Shown here: one piece after another, positions 16,402 to 16,467 of the stretch | Position numbering within the stretch: the stretch's first letter is position 1 | How the letters are laid out: each line of letters starts with the position of its first letter | Source: Gemmatimonas sp. UBA7669 | GTDB taxonomy: Bacteria; Gemmatimonadota; Gemmatimonadetes; Gemmatimonadales; Gemmatimonadaceae | Length of the DNA: 16,467 nucleotides | Assembly: GCF_002483225.1 (NCBI RefSeq) | Contig: NZ_DLHL01000056.1 | Span: 9,498 to 25,964, forward strand | Reading direction: 5' to 3' | Notes under the pieces: model-generated | What the model saw: only the letters and a program-made list of their open reading frames with translations | Database searches by the model: none | What the model was told of the DNA's origin: nothing | Made by a program: the position numbers and the translations under genes

Positions 16402-16467
16402 GACTTGGGGAGATGGGATGTGAGATGTGGGAGATGAGACAGAAATAGAGGATGAGATGTGAGCAAC
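16402..16467 (+). repeat. Purine-rich GAGATG repeat tract at the window edge
   Basis: 66 nt after the lipoprotein stop are nearly all G, A and T. They contain four GAGATG copies (16410, 16422, 16431, 16454) in an irregular GGATGTGAGATG pattern. It runs off the window. It is a simple repeat or minisatellite rather than a gene. Confidence 0.6.

Overview
The window is high-GC DNA with long antisense shadow ORFs, few strong Shine-Dalgarno sites and an apparently complete PEP-CTERM protein. Several proteins are of types common in Gemmatimonadota and Acidobacteriota: a Ser/Thr kinase with a TolB-like tail, a GWxTD-like lipoprotein, and an EF-Tu with an unusual Switch I. I infer a Gemmatimonas-like soil or freshwater bacterium. 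The phylum call is inference; no rRNA gene is present to settle it.

Layout. (1) Minus strand, 1-2454: the 5' part of tuf (EF-Tu, cut by the window edge) preceded by complete fusA (EF-G), with 39 nt between them. (2) 2455-3079: a divergent intergenic region with the fusA leader and promoter on the minus strand, and both a sigma70-like and a sigma54-like candidate promoter for the plus-strand gene. (3) Plus strand, 3080-4111: a secreted PEP-CTERM protein, followed by a strong terminator at 4160-4188. (4) Plus strand, 4311-9635: five tightly packed genes (wecB-type UDP-GlcNAc 2-epimerase, YaiO-like outer-membrane barrel, polytopic membrane protein, processive GT2 synthase, membrane-anchored bactofilin-like beta-helix protein). 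This looks like a compact synthase-dependent exopolysaccharide system. (5) A near-palindromic, probably bidirectional terminator at 9680-9714. (6) Minus strand, 9738-10609: rpsL and rpsG overlapping by GTGA, with a structured leader and a candidate promoter. (7) 10838-11554, minus: a lipoprotein of unknown function, divergent from (8) 11743-13749, plus: a transmembrane Ser/Thr protein kinase with a TolB/CsgG-like sensor tail. A six-copy 13-bp tandem repeat overlaps its 3' end. (9) 13888-16401, plus: a large GWxTD-like lipoprotein, then purine-rich repeats to the window edge.

Main points of interest. The classical str operon (rpsL-rpsG-fusA-tuf) is split by about 7.3 kb carrying an exopolysaccharide operon and a PEP-CTERM gene, and each half has its own promoter. 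The polysaccharide locus supplies UDP-ManNAc (WecB), a processive inner-membrane synthase and an outer-membrane barrel in one operon. It also has a bactofilin-like component that could organise the machine. This combination is the best candidate here for an undescribed system, and its chemistry (a ManNAc- or HexNAc-containing polymer) is inferred.
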